In this document: piece after piece, positions 48,156 to 59,700 of the stretch
How positions within the stretch are numbered: position 1 is the stretch's first letter
Layout: each line of letters begins with the position of its first letter
Assembly (NCBI RefSeq): GCF_021029445.1
Contig: NZ_CP072610.1
Span: 2,728,001-2,792,000 of the forward strand
DNA from: Pseudomonas wenzhouensis
GTDB lineage: Bacteria > Pseudomonadota > Gammaproteobacteria > Pseudomonadales > Pseudomonadaceae
Length of the DNA stretch: 64,000 nt
Reading direction: 5' to 3'
Position numbers and translations under genes: made by a program
Notes under the pieces: generated by a model
What the model was told of the DNA's origin: nothing
The model's input: the letters and a program-made list of their open reading frames with translations, nothing else
Databases searched by the model: none

Positions 48156-50102
48156 ATGTCCCTGCTGAAACAACTGTTCCTCGCCATCTGTCTGTTCCTC
48201 GTCGTGGCCTTTACCGGCAGTTTCATCGCCAGTGTCGAAACCTCACGCGAGCAACTACTCAGCCAGTTGCGCTCCCACGCGCAGGACGCGGCCACGGCGC
48301 TGGGCCTGTCGATGACGCCGCACGTGGACGACCCGGCGATGCTCGAGCTGATGGTCAGCTCGATCTTCGACAGCGGCTACTTCGCCAGCATCCGCGTGGT
48401 GAGCATTGCCGACGACAAGGTACTGGTCGAACGCAGCACCGAAGTGCGCGCGGAGAACGTTCCGCAGTGGTTCGTCGAGCTGGTGAATTTGCAGCCCGAA
48501 GGTGGCGACGCCCTGATCATGCGTGGCTGGGAACAGGCCGCAAGGGTCGAAGTCCTGAGCCACCCGCAGTTTGCCCTGGCCAAGTTATGGGACAGCGCCA
48601 TCGGCAGCCTGCTCTGGTTACTGCTGTGCGGTCTGGTCAGTGCCGTACTCGGTGGCTGGCTGCTGCGCACCCAACTGCGCCCGCTGGATAACATGGTGCA
48701 GCAGGCGCAGGCCATCACCCGCCGAGAGTTTCTCACCCTGCCCCACGTACCACGCACACCGGAACTCAAACGCGTGGTGCTGGCCATGAACCAGATGGTC
48801 GACAAGCTCAAGACCCTGTTCGCCGAAGAGGCTGCACGCAGCGAGAAACTGCGCGAGGAGGCCTATCAGGACAGCCTCACCGGGCTGGCCAACCGCAGGC
48901 AATTCGATATTCGCCTGAGCAATCAGTTGCTGGTCAACGAACAGAACGCCGAAGGCTACCTGCTGCTGTTGCGCGTCAACGACCTGGGCGGTCTCAACCA
49001 GCGCCTGGGCGGGCAACGCACAGACGCACTGATCAGTGCGCTCGGCGAGCGGCTCAAGGGCCTGCTACAAGCGCCTGAGCACAGCGAATGGCTGGCCTCG
49101 CGCAGCCGAGGTGGCGAATTTACTTTGCTCGCGCCAGGCCTGGGGCGTGATGATGCCGATCGTCTTGCCGAAGAACTCAGCGACTACCTGCATACCCTGC
49201 GCCAGACGGGTGCCAGCGACTGCGACCCGGTCGCTCACCTGGGCATCGGCGCCTTTCGCCCTGGTGAGGAACCGGCCAGTGTGATCGCCCGTGCCGACCA
49301 GGCACTGGCGCAGGCTCAAAGCAATGCACAGAGATGCTGGGAGCGCCTCGATGACTTCACCGCGCAGAGCAATCAGGGGTTGCATGACTGGCGCGGCTGG
49401 ATCGACGAAGCGCTGAGTCAGGGCAAGTTGCAGCTGTACTTCCAGCCGGTGATCGAATGCGCGTCAGGCAAACCCTTGCAGCAAAAGGTGCTGGCACGCC
49501 TGCTTGATCCGCAGGGTGAGGCCGTTACCGCCGGGCGCTTCCTGCCCTGGATCGAACGCCTCGGCTGGAGCGCGCGCTTCGACCTGGCGATGCTCGAACA
49601 CAGCCTGGCGCACCTGGAGCAACACCCGGCGCCACTGGCACTAAGCCTTTCAGCCGCGACCCTGCGCAACGACAAGGACAAGGCACGTCTGCTCGAAGTG
49701 CTGAGCCATCGAAAAGACCTCGCCCATCTCCTGACCCTGGAAATCGACGAACGTCACCTGCCACCGCCTGCCGAGCTGGAAGCACTGAGCCAGGCCATTC
49801 GTGAGCTGGGCTTCACCATCGGCCTACAGCATTTCGGAGGGCGCTTCAGCCTGATCGGCAATCTCACCCACCTAGGCCTGGCCTACCTGAAGATCGATGG
49901 CACCTATATCCGCGCCATCGACAGGGAAAGCGATAAACGTCTGTTCATCGAAGCCATCTACCGCGCCACCAACAGCATCGACCTGCCGTTGATTGCCGAG
50001 ATGGTGGAGAGCGAAGGAGAGCTGGCAGCCCTGACAGAGCTTGGCGTACATGGTGCCATGGGACGGCTGGTCGGAGCGCCAGCCCCCTGGAGCAAGGCGT
50101 GA
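48156..50102 (+). CDS. lapD: LapD, c-di-GMP receptor controlling LapG
   Basis: LapD is an inner-membrane receptor that, when its degenerate EAL domain binds c-di-GMP, holds LapG in the periplasm. The 648-residue protein has a membrane segment (about residues 5-25), a periplasmic sensor, a second segment (about 150-172), a HAMP domain, a degenerate GGDEF (RSRGGEF) and a degenerate EAL (KVLARLL in place of EAL). Thus it should bind rather than make or break c-di-GMP. The ATG follows GGAGGAAGA; an in-frame start inside lapG is not needed. Confidence 0.95.
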   Translation: MSLLKQLFLAICLFLVVAFTGSFIASVETSREQLLSQLRSHAQDAATALGLSMTPHVDDPAMLELMVSSIFDSGYFASIRVVSIADDKVLVERSTEVRAENVPQWFVELVNLQPEGGDALIMRGWEQAARVEVLSHPQFALAKLWDSAIGSLLWLLLCGLVSAVLGGWLLRTQLRPLDNMVQQAQAITRREFLTLPHVPRTPELKRVVLAMNQMVDKLKTLFAEEAARSEKLREEAYQDSLTGLANRRQFDIRLSNQLLVNEQNAEGYLLLLRVNDLGGLNQRLGGQRTDALISALGERLKGLLQAPEHSEWLASRSRGGEFTLLAPGLGRDDADRLAEELSDYLHTLRQTGASDCDPVAHLGIGAFRPGEEPASVIARADQALAQAQSNAQRCWERLDDFTAQSNQGLHDWRGWIDEALSQGKLQLYFQPVIECASGKPLQQKVLARLLDPQGEAVTAGRFLPWIERLGWSARFDLAMLEHSLAHLEQHPAPLALSLSAATLRNDKDKARLLEVLSHRKDLAHLLTLEIDERHLPPPAELEALSQAIRELGFTIGLQHFGGRFSLIGNLTHLGLAYLKIDGTYIRAIDRESDKRLFIEAIYRATNSIDLPLIAEMVESEGELAALTELGVHGAMGRLVGAPAPWSKA

Positions 50103-50240
50103 ATCACATCATCGTCAGGGTCTGCAGATCACGACCTGCAAGCCACTGCCTTGGCAGACCGCTGAAGAGACACGGGCGAAGAGTGGGTAATTCAGACGGT
50201 AGCGAAGCAAGAAACCAAAGCGGATAGTTTCGACAGCCGG

Positions 50241-50582
50241 TCAAACCAGGTCGTGTTCGTCGTCGCCCAGCAAACCGCTCAATCCTTCGATTTCGGCACG
50301 CGCGATCGCACGCTGATCGAGCTTCTGCCGTGCCGCTTCAGGCAAGTCGGTGTAGCGAATGACACCACGCTCGACCAGCACACTGACCACGTCTTCGAGC
50401 ACACGAACCAGCTCGAGATCAGACTGTTTCAGGCTATCCAGACGCGCCTTGACCTCTTCCTTGGCGGCTAGCCAGTTATGCAGCTCCTCGCTCTCGACGG
50501 CCAGATTTTCAGTCATTCCCTCGAAGGGTTCATGCTCCACGCGCAACAAACGCCCAGCTGCATCGCGCTGTACGTAAACCAT
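50241..50582 (-). CDS. Small conserved Pseudomonas protein of unknown function
   Basis: The 113-residue acidic protein begins MVYVQRDAAGRLLRV. It holds a helical central part (about residues 45-75) and ends in a charged tail. I recall near relatives in many pseudomonads with no assigned role. The ATG at 50582 follows GGAGGCACAG; a start five codons upstream has no ribosome-binding site. It lies between lapD and the adhesin gene, behind the adhesin's terminator, and reads in the adhesin's direction. Confidence 0.75.
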   Translation of the reverse strand: MVYVQRDAAGRLLRVEHEPFEGMTENLAVESEELHNWLAAKEEVKARLDSLKQSDLELVRVLEDVVSVLVERGVIRYTDLPEAARQKLDQRAIARAEIEGLSGLLGDDEHDLV

Positions 50583-50604
50583 CTGTGCCTCCAGCAAACG
50601 CCAT

Positions 50605-50639
50605 AAAAAAGCCCACTACCCGGAGCGGGTAGCGGGCTT
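50605..50639 (-). terminator. Rho-independent terminator after the adhesin gene
   Basis: AGCCCACTACCCG pairs with CGGGTAGCGGGCTT through one mismatch, with a 3-base loop. On the minus strand it ends in six T. It lies about 90 bases after the adhesin stop and just before the small gene's ribosome-binding site. Confidence 0.85.
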
Positions 50640-50730
50640 ACTCTAGTTCAGTGCTCCAACTAAGGAAACTCTGAAGAGCATATCCCCTTGCCAGGAAGGC
50701 CACCAGCACACTGGCAGCCTGCCTGGCACC

Positions 50731-53700
50731 TCAGGCGACCAGTTGCTGGTTATCCAGCATGCCCTGGATGATTTCCGCTGCATTACCGCCCGACAGCACG
50801 GTATTTTCCAGGGTGATGGTCTGATCAACCGGCGCGCCACCTCCAGCGCTGGCGATGTTGATCACCGTACTACCCGGATCACTGACGAAGTCGAAGCTCA
50901 GATACTGAGTCAGCACATCGGCCGTGGCGGGTTCTTCGATCCCCTGCAATAGCTGCGACAGGTCCAGCTTGTCGTCGCCATTGCCGAAGTCCTTGATGAT
51001 GTCGTGATAGTTTCCGCCACGATCATCAGCAGTCCAGACGAAGGTGTCATTGCCGCCACCGCCGATGAGGATGTCGTTGCCCTTGCCGGCGATCAGGGTG
51101 TCGTTGCCATCACCGCCCTCCAGACGGTCATTGCCACCCAGCCCATAGAGCGTATCGTTGCCGCCTAATCCCAGCAGCACATCACTGCCTTCGCTGCCCA
51201 GCAAGGTGTCGTTGAGCGCCTCATGGCCCATTATCACGTTGGGCTGAACCGCCACGCCGGAGCCGATACCAACCACCAGGCGCGCCGTGCTGACGTCACC
51301 ATCGGGCTGGGTCAGTTGATAGGTGAAGACATCTTCCTTGCCCAGGTTGGCGTAGTCGGGATCCGGCGTGTAGGTGTAGGCACCATCACCCTGTATCAGC
51401 AAGCTACCCCACTGCCCTGTGAGAGTCTTCGAGGTGCCGACTGCGACAAAGTTGCCGTTGTCCAGAACGCTGAGTACGGCCCCTTCGCTGCCCTTGCTGT
51501 CCACCGCGCCCCAAGGGTGGTCGCTATTGAGGTAGTTATTGGGGTCGGTCAGCACGTTACCTGCAACTGCCGTGGCCGTGTCGACCAGCATCGCGGCGGC
51601 CACGGTGATCAGGGTGATGTTGTCCACCCTTACACGGTAGCTGCTGCTGTTGTTGGTACGATCATTGACCTCGAAGTAGAGACGATAAGTACCCTCGCCC
51701 ACGCTATTGCTGGTGACAGTAGTCGAGTTACTGGATGCATGGGTGCCACTCTGCACCAGCTCCCAAGCGCTGCCATTCTGCTTGTATAACGTCCAGGTGA
51801 ACTGATCGCCCGTGCCGCTGCTGCTGAAGTTTCTGATGCTACCCAGATCGAAAGAAACCCTGGCAGTGCTGTCGCTGGCAACGTCGAAGGTCGGCGTTGC
51901 CGCCTTGGTGCTGACACCGGCGCTACGGTCGCTGTCGATAAGCTGAAGCGCACCACTCTGCACACTGACGCCATTGGTAGAACTGAGCGCGGTGGCGCCC
52001 CACTTGCTGCCCGACACGTCCAGAACATTGGCCTGCGTAATCACCGTGGTTTCATTGCCACTTACGTTGCCGTTGTTAAAGGTATCGAATATCCAGGGGT
52101 TGTAGTTGGGTCCTGAGGAGGCAGGATTGCTGGTGCTGGAGAAGTCCGCCAGTACCTTGGGCACCGGGTTCGGCGTCACCCATGTCTGCCCTACGACAGC
52201 CTGGTTGTAGTTATCGTAGGCATGCACCTCGCTGCTGTCGGTGATGGTCAACTTGAGTTCGGCGGTCGCAGCATCGCCGTCCCGGTCGACCAGCGTATAG
52301 CGAATGGTGTCCGTCCGGTTTTCGGCCACATCTCCGTTGAAACTGTAGGTGTAGGCTCCGGTGAGCAGGTTGACGCTGAACGCGCCGCCACCTGCGGTGG
52401 TGAAGGTCAGCGTGTGCGTCGCTTCATCGTAGGCCGCGGAGGCACGGGTATAGGTCACACCATTGTGCGTGATCGACGCGATTGGCAGCACGCCCGGGCC
52501 GTCTGCACCGAAACCATTGCTGCCTTCGTCGATCAGGTTGCCGGTAATAACCGTCCCCGTCACCGTACCCTGCAGGGTGTCGTTGAGCTGATTGAGGTTG
52601 GAGACCAGGATGCCATCGGTATTGACGCCAGCCTTGCCGTCATAAGCGATCGGGTTGAGCAACGTCTGGTCGAGGTCGCTGCCAAGCCCCATGCCCAGTG
52701 CGTAGGACTTGATGCCCCTGGCCGTCAGGAAAGCGATCCAGTCCGCCTCTTCGCCGGCACCGATACCATCACCCAGTTCCGGGTTGTACTGGCTGCCGCT
52801 GTTATTGCTGCCCGGGTTGGCGTTGGACAACGTCGGCTGCCCGTCGGAGAGGAAGTAGGAGACGCTCTGCACGCCGGTACCGGTGAGCTTCCCGGTCGAG
52901 TCGTAGGCGCTCATCGCCTTGATCAACGCATCGTCATAGTTGGTCGAGCCGTTTCCGGCGTTATTGGCCAGCGCGGTCAACCAGGCCTTGGCGTCGTTGG
53001 CCGTCATCCAGACATTACCCACGGCGCTGGCCGTATTGGCAAAGGTCACGATGCGCACCATCACATCGCCAAGGTTATCGTAGCTGTCGATCAGACGTTG
53101 CACAGCATCCTTGGCCAGCGCCAGCTTGGTAGTGAACCCACTGACGCCCGAGGGCGCGTCGTCCATGCTGCCAGACAGGTCCAGTACCACCATGAGATTG
53201 GTATGAATACCCAGCGGCTCACTGGCAGATTTGGCGATATCGTTCGGCTGGGCCGGCGAGTCGTCGTCTACTGAAATGATCAGTGCTCCGCTTGCCGTGG
53301 AACCATTGCCATCGACCATCTGGTAACCGAACTGGAAGTCCAGGTTGTTTTCCACGCTGCCCGAAGCGGGCGCAGGATGATCCAGCGGTGCATGCAACTG
53401 GAACTGGAACGCCCCCGTCGCGGTGTTGGTCAGGGTCACGGTGAACACAGGCTGCTGACTGCCCACAGTCTGCGCCGTCAGCACCAGGCCATTGTCGCTG
53501 ACCTGATACTCCACAGACTGGCCGCCCGAGGTGACGGCCGGTAAACCATCGGTTTGCCAGGCGAAACTGCCAAAGCCATCGTCGCCATAGTCATAGCCCA
53601 GGCTGCCGGTGACGATGGTCGCAACCCCGTCATCATCCGCCACGCCGCCCACGATGCCGTTTGGCAGGCCCTCTTCGTCGACACGGTCGAAGACGAAACC

Positions 53701-56700
53701 ACCGGATGGTTGATCGTTGACGAAGCAGATATCCAGCTGGGTGCTGACCACATCGTTGTCGCCATCGACGACGTCAATGTGGAACGACAGATCCAGACTC
53801 GGTGGCAGGAACTGCTGCTCCAGGGCGATGTTCTGGATGCGGTAGTCGCCGTCGTTGGAAGCAAAGGTCAGCTTGACGAAGCCCTCGGCCAGCGAGGCGG
53901 CCGAACCGAAGGTGAAGGTCGAACCGGCCAGGTCGAAGGTGAACGCCGAGTTCTCCGAGCCCTGGCCATTCTGCGTACCGGAGGCCACCAGTTGGTCGTT
54001 TTCGTCGAAGGCCTGCCAGGACAGCTGATCGCCGGACGACAGTTTCTGCACGCTGACCTCGGCCGAATAGACCGTGGCGCTGAAGGCCATGTGCAGTTGC
54101 TCGGCGCCATTGATCAGGTTGTTGCCACCGACGCCGACGCCCTGGTTCGATGGGTTGACCAGACCGCTGCCCGTCAGGGTGACCGACAGCCCTTCGCCAC
54201 TATCGACGAGGAACGAAGCCTCAGGCTGACCGGCATCGATCGACTGCAGATCGAAGTCGGCAATGGTCACCGGGCGCGCATTGAAGATGGTCAGCTCGTA
54301 GTTGTTGCCATTGCCCAGCGCATCTGGATCGTCGTAGACGGTCAGGGTGAAGAACGTCTCGCCATCGGCATCGCCGACCGTGGCCGTCAGTGTGGTGACA
54401 CCGTTCTCCTTGACCACGCTGTAGAACAGGCCGTCAGCGGTCGGCCCGGCGTTGGCCGACAGGTCGAAGCCACCGCCGTCGCTGCCATAGTCGGCCTGAA
54501 TCACGCCCTGAGTGGTGAAGCCAGTCTGCTCCTGAAGCTCGGCACAATCGGGCTGGATGACGCGGGGGCCATCGTCCTCGAAGAGAATCTGCCCACCGAT
54601 GTCCACCCTGGAAATCGTCACGTCGCCATCGCCATCGGTCACCGTCAGCACCGCTTCGAGCTTGCCGCTCAAATTGACGGACTCGTCCTGGCTGTCCGGT
54701 GAGGTCGGGTGCTGCAGCGCCTGATACTGCGCCACGGTCACCACACCTGCTGCATCCATGCTGACGGCGATGACCACGGTACCGGTCGCACCACCAATGC
54801 GTCCGTTGATGCTGCCATCGCTCTCCTGATACAGCGTGATCGCCTGCCCGCTGGTGGTCATCAGCCCGGAGTTGGGGTCAGTGATGCTCAGGCTCAAGGC
54901 AACGCTGGAGCCGGCTTCGTCGGTACCCACATCCGCGCTCTGCACGTCGACCAGATCACCCTGCATCAGCCCGATCGGCGTACCGTACCCAGCCGGGAAG
55001 GTATTGGACGAGACATCGTCGTCCAGCGCGGCATTGCTGTCCGTCGGATCGGTGCCCAGCGACTCGTCGAGGATCAGTTTCACCTGAGCGTTCAAGGCGA
55101 TCTGCGCCGATGGGCCGTCGTCCTCGAAGCCGACCACCTTGCCCAGATCCAGGCTGGCGCTCTGCACGTCGCCATCCTTGTCAAAGACGGTCACGCCGAG
55201 TGTCAGCACGCCCTCCTTGATCGACGCCAGCTCGTCGTGGCTATCGGTATCGCCATGCTTGATAGCCTGGTATTGCTCCAGCGTTACGCTACCATCAATG
55301 GCATTGACGCTGATCTTGAACACCGTGACGCCGTTGGCCTTGCCGAGAATGTTGCCGTCAGCGTCTTTGAACAACAGGATGTCGCCACCAGCCGTGGCGT
55401 CGAGGCCCGAATCCACGCCATTGGCGCTGAGGCTCAGGCTGAAGCGGGTGCGGCTGGCATCCAGGCCATCTGCGCCACCGTCGGCGCTCAGGCTGAACAA
55501 GTCCTTGCCCTGGATGCGCGCGTAACCCAGCACGCTGCCATGCCCGAGTTCGTCATTTGGCGCGGCATATCCCGGCTCGTTCTGGCTGGAGCCGCCCGCG
55601 CCAACCGACTCGTCAACATAGAGCTTGGCCTCCTCGGCAATGGAGAACGCGGTGATTTTCGGCCCGTCGTCCTGGAAGGAGAAATACGACGATTTACCGC
55701 CGGCCAGCTCCACACTCTCGCTGCGGGTGACGGCATCACCGTCACCATCGACGAGGATCATCTGATACTGCAGTTTCAGCGAACCGTCCTTGATCAGCAG
55801 GTCGACCGCTTCATCGAAGCGCTGGCCGTTGTCCGGGTGACGAATGGCCTCGAACAGAGTGGTCTGCAATTGCGCCTGACCGTCGACCGTGATGATGGCA
55901 ATGGTGAAGACCGTATCGCCGCTGCTGTCGAGCCCTCTGAGCAGTTGGCTATCGGAGGCATCGACGATCAGACGGATGGCACCGCCGTCAGTAGCTGACA
56001 ACGTGGTGGCCAGCCCCTCAGGTGGGATGCCGGTAAAGCTCAGGCTGCTACTGAGCGATGCCTGACCATCGGCCCCGGCCGCGGAGCTGACGCTGAACAA
56101 CGCGCTGAGACCGCCAGAAACCTGAGTCGTGGTACGCGCCAGCGCGCCGCCGGCATCGTCATTGATATAGCCCTGGCTGGTGTCGTCGTTGGCGGCGTAG
56201 CGATCCTGCTCGCCACGGGTTTCGTCCAGCACCACTTCCAACTGAGCCAGAGCCTGGGTATTGATCCCGAGGCTCAGGGTCGGTACGTCGTCCTCAATAT
56301 TGATCACGAACAGGCCGCCCACACCTTCATGAATATTCAGCGGATCGCCGTCACCATCGGTGATGGCCAGCAAGTGGGTGAAGTCGATGCCGATCTTGCC
56401 ATCGCTCGACCACAGTTCACTGTCGTTGCCGTCCGCCTGCGGATGATCGATCGGCCCCTGCAGAGTGAAACTGAAGCTGCCATTGGCATTGATCACCAGG
56501 GTGAACACCGGATAGCCGCCGACCTCTGCGGCAGCGGTCGCGGTGAGCGTGGTGCTGAGCAGATGGCCCTGGTCGTCGAGGCTTTCACTGACCGTATAGA
56601 CCAGTGGCCTTTCCGCCGAGGCCAGGCCCTGCCCATCGAGAGCGGCCGTAGCGGCCTCGCTGCTGACCAGGCCAAAGCTGCCACGCCCATCGGCGCCAAA

Positions 56701-59700
56701 GGCCACCAGCGAGGCCAGGCTACCCGCGCCGGTAGCGGTGCTGACTACCAGGGTCTGGCTGGACTCGGGATTACCGATATGCGGGCTGTCGAGCTTGTCT
56801 TCATGAACGGTGCCACCGATGGCGGGCGGTGTGCTATTCGCCCAGGTGGCCTGGATATTGACGTCGTTGTAGTCGTTGTCGCTGCCGCTGTTGTTGACGT
56901 CTTCCCAGTTCTGATTGCCAGGGGCGGCGTTGTCCTGAACATGGGGTTTGTTATCCGGATTCAGTGCCGGATTGTCGAACACCACACTGGCACCGCCTTC
57001 GCCTACCAGCGGAGAACCATTGGCAAAGACCTGCCACTGACCATCGACCAGCTCGAAGCTCACCTCGGTGCCATTGCTGACGCCATTGGCACCACCGTTA
57101 GGGATGATGAAGAAGCCAATGCTGTCGGGGGCCAGGCCTTCCAGCGTCACGCTGCTGCCAATGCTCAGTTGCGTCGTGTCAGACCACACCACCACACCGC
57201 TGACCGGGACACCGTCCGGCCCCTTGATGTAGTAGCCGTAGCTATTGGCATAGGACGCATCGCCCCCCTGGTAAGTCAGGGTCAGGCTGTACTCCGGCTC
57301 GCTGGTCACCAGTTCTGGAACATCGTCCTCGATGTTGATGACGAACAGCCCACTGCTGCCCTCAGGCAGTTTTAGCGGATCGCCATCGCCATCGGTAGCG
57401 GTGAACAGTTGGGTGAAGTCGATTCCGGTAGCCCCTACGTTGCTCCACAGTTCGCCATCATCGCCATTGGCCTGCGGATGGTCGATCGGCCCCTGCAGGG
57501 TGAAACTGAAACTGCCATCGGCATTCACCTGCAAGGTGAAGACCGGGTAATTACCCAGGATGTCGGCGGATACTGCCGTCAGCGTAGTGCTTACCAGCTT
57601 GCCGTCGATAACGGTTTGCACCACGTCATAGACCAGGTTCTCACCGCCTGATTTCAGGCTCTGAGCATCGAGCAGCGCGGTAGCCGTATCGCCGTCCACC
57701 AGGCCGAAAACACCGGGGCCATCGGCGCCGAAGGACACCAGCGAACTCAGCGTGCCTGCGCCCGTCGCGGTACTCACCACCAAGGTCTGCGCGCCACCCT
57801 CGGCATTGCCGGTGTAAGGCGAGGACAGCAGATCCTCATGCACCGTCCCGCCCGGCAGCGCCTGCTGCGGATCGAGGTTTTTCAGGACTGGCACATCATC
57901 CTCAATGTCGATGACGAAGCTGCCCTCGGCGAAGCCGCCGAAGATCGGGTCACCGTCGCCATCGGTGGCCACCAGCACACCGGAGAAGTCCAGCGCCCGC
58001 TCGCTGCCGCCGAGGATTTCGGAGTCAACGCCATCCTGCTGCGGATGATCGACCGGGCCTTGCAGGGTGAAGTCGTAACTGCCGTCTGGCCGCACTATCA
58101 GGGTGAAGACTGGATCGCCGCCCCCACCTGCAGTAGCCGTCAAAGTGGTTCCATCGATGGAAACACTGTACACCAGTGCCACGCCACCGGAAGTCAGGTT
58201 CAGCCCCTGCAGGCCGGACAGCGCGCCAGGCTCCTGGCTCAATTGGAAGCCGCCGCGACCGTCCGCACCGAACGCCACCAGCGCATCCAGGGTGCCGGCC
58301 GCACCGATGGCCGTCAGCGTCTGTCCGCTGCCTTCGGTATTGCCGCCAGTCAGCGCATCTTCCTGCACCTGGCCGGTGACCACTGGACGCTCCTCGCCGC
58401 CGATCTGTACCGGCACATCGTCCTCGATATCGATGACGAAGCTGCCCTCGGCGAAGCCGCCGAAGATCGGGTCACCGTCACCATCTGTGGCCACCAGCAC
58501 GGTGGAGAAATCCAGCACCCGCTCGCTGCCGCCCAGGGTTTCCGAGTCCACGCCATTCTGCTGCGGATGATCGACCGGGCCTTGCAGGGTGAAGTCGTAA
58601 CTGCCGTCTGGCCGCACTATCAGGGTGAAGACTGGATCGCCGCCCCCACCTGCAGTAGCCGTCAAAGTGGTTCCATCGATGGAAACACTGTACACCAGTG
58701 CCACGCCACCGGAAATCAGGTTCAGCCCCTGCAGGCCGGACAGCGCGCCAGGCTCCTGGCTCAATTGGAAGCCGCCGCGACCGTCCGCACCGAACGCCAC
58801 CAGCGCATCCAGGGTGCCGGCCGCACCGCTGGCCGTCAGCGTCTGTCCGCTGCCTTCGGTATTGCCGCCAGTCAGCGCATCTTCCTGCACCTGGCCGGTG
58901 ACCACTGGACGCTCCTCGCCGCCGATCTGTACCGGCACATCGTCCTCGATATCGATGACGAAGCTACCGCTGACGAAACCGCCAGGCACGGCATCGCCAT
59001 CGAAATCCGTGGCGATCAGCAGCTTCGAGAAGTCCAGCGACAGCTCGCTACTGCCCAGGGTTTCCGAGTCGACACCGTCCTGCTGCGTATGATCGATAGG
59101 CCCAAGCAGGGTGAAGGTGTAGCTGCCGTCCGCGCCGACCACCAGGGTGAATACTGGCGCACCTTGCGCACCGGCTGTGGCAGTCAGGGTGGTGCCATCT
59201 TCGGACACCGAATAGACCAGCGCCTGGCCAGCTGATGACAAACCCAGCGCCTGCAGGTCGCTCAGCGCTTCGGCACGGGTGTCGAGCTGGAAGCTGCCAG
59301 GGCCGTCGGCGCCGAAGTCGACAAGGTTATTGAGCGTGCCCGGCTCACCGATGGCCTGTGTGGTTTGCGCCGGCAGGTTATCCGGTTCCGCATTGCCAGT
59401 GCCCAGCGCATCCTCATGCACCTGAGCACGAATCCACGGCCGCTCCTGCTCACCGCCCGACTGTATAGGGCTGTCGTCGTCGATCAGGATGCTCAGGCTA
59501 CCGGTCGCGGGGGTGCCGTTGCCATCGGTGATGGTGTAGCCGAACTGATAAAGGATGTCGTTCTCGTCACTGCCACCCAATTCCGGAGCTGCATGATCGA
59601 GCGGGGCGAAAAGCTGGAACTGATAGGCCCCCGTGGCCAGGTTGGTGACCTGGGCCACGAACACCACGGACTCCCCCGCCGTCGCGGTCAACGTCAAACC

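Noticed and set aside
53554..55998. Two long plus-strand frames inside the adhesin gene
   Set aside because: They arise from the regular codon pattern of the adhesin repeats read backwards and have no start signals.
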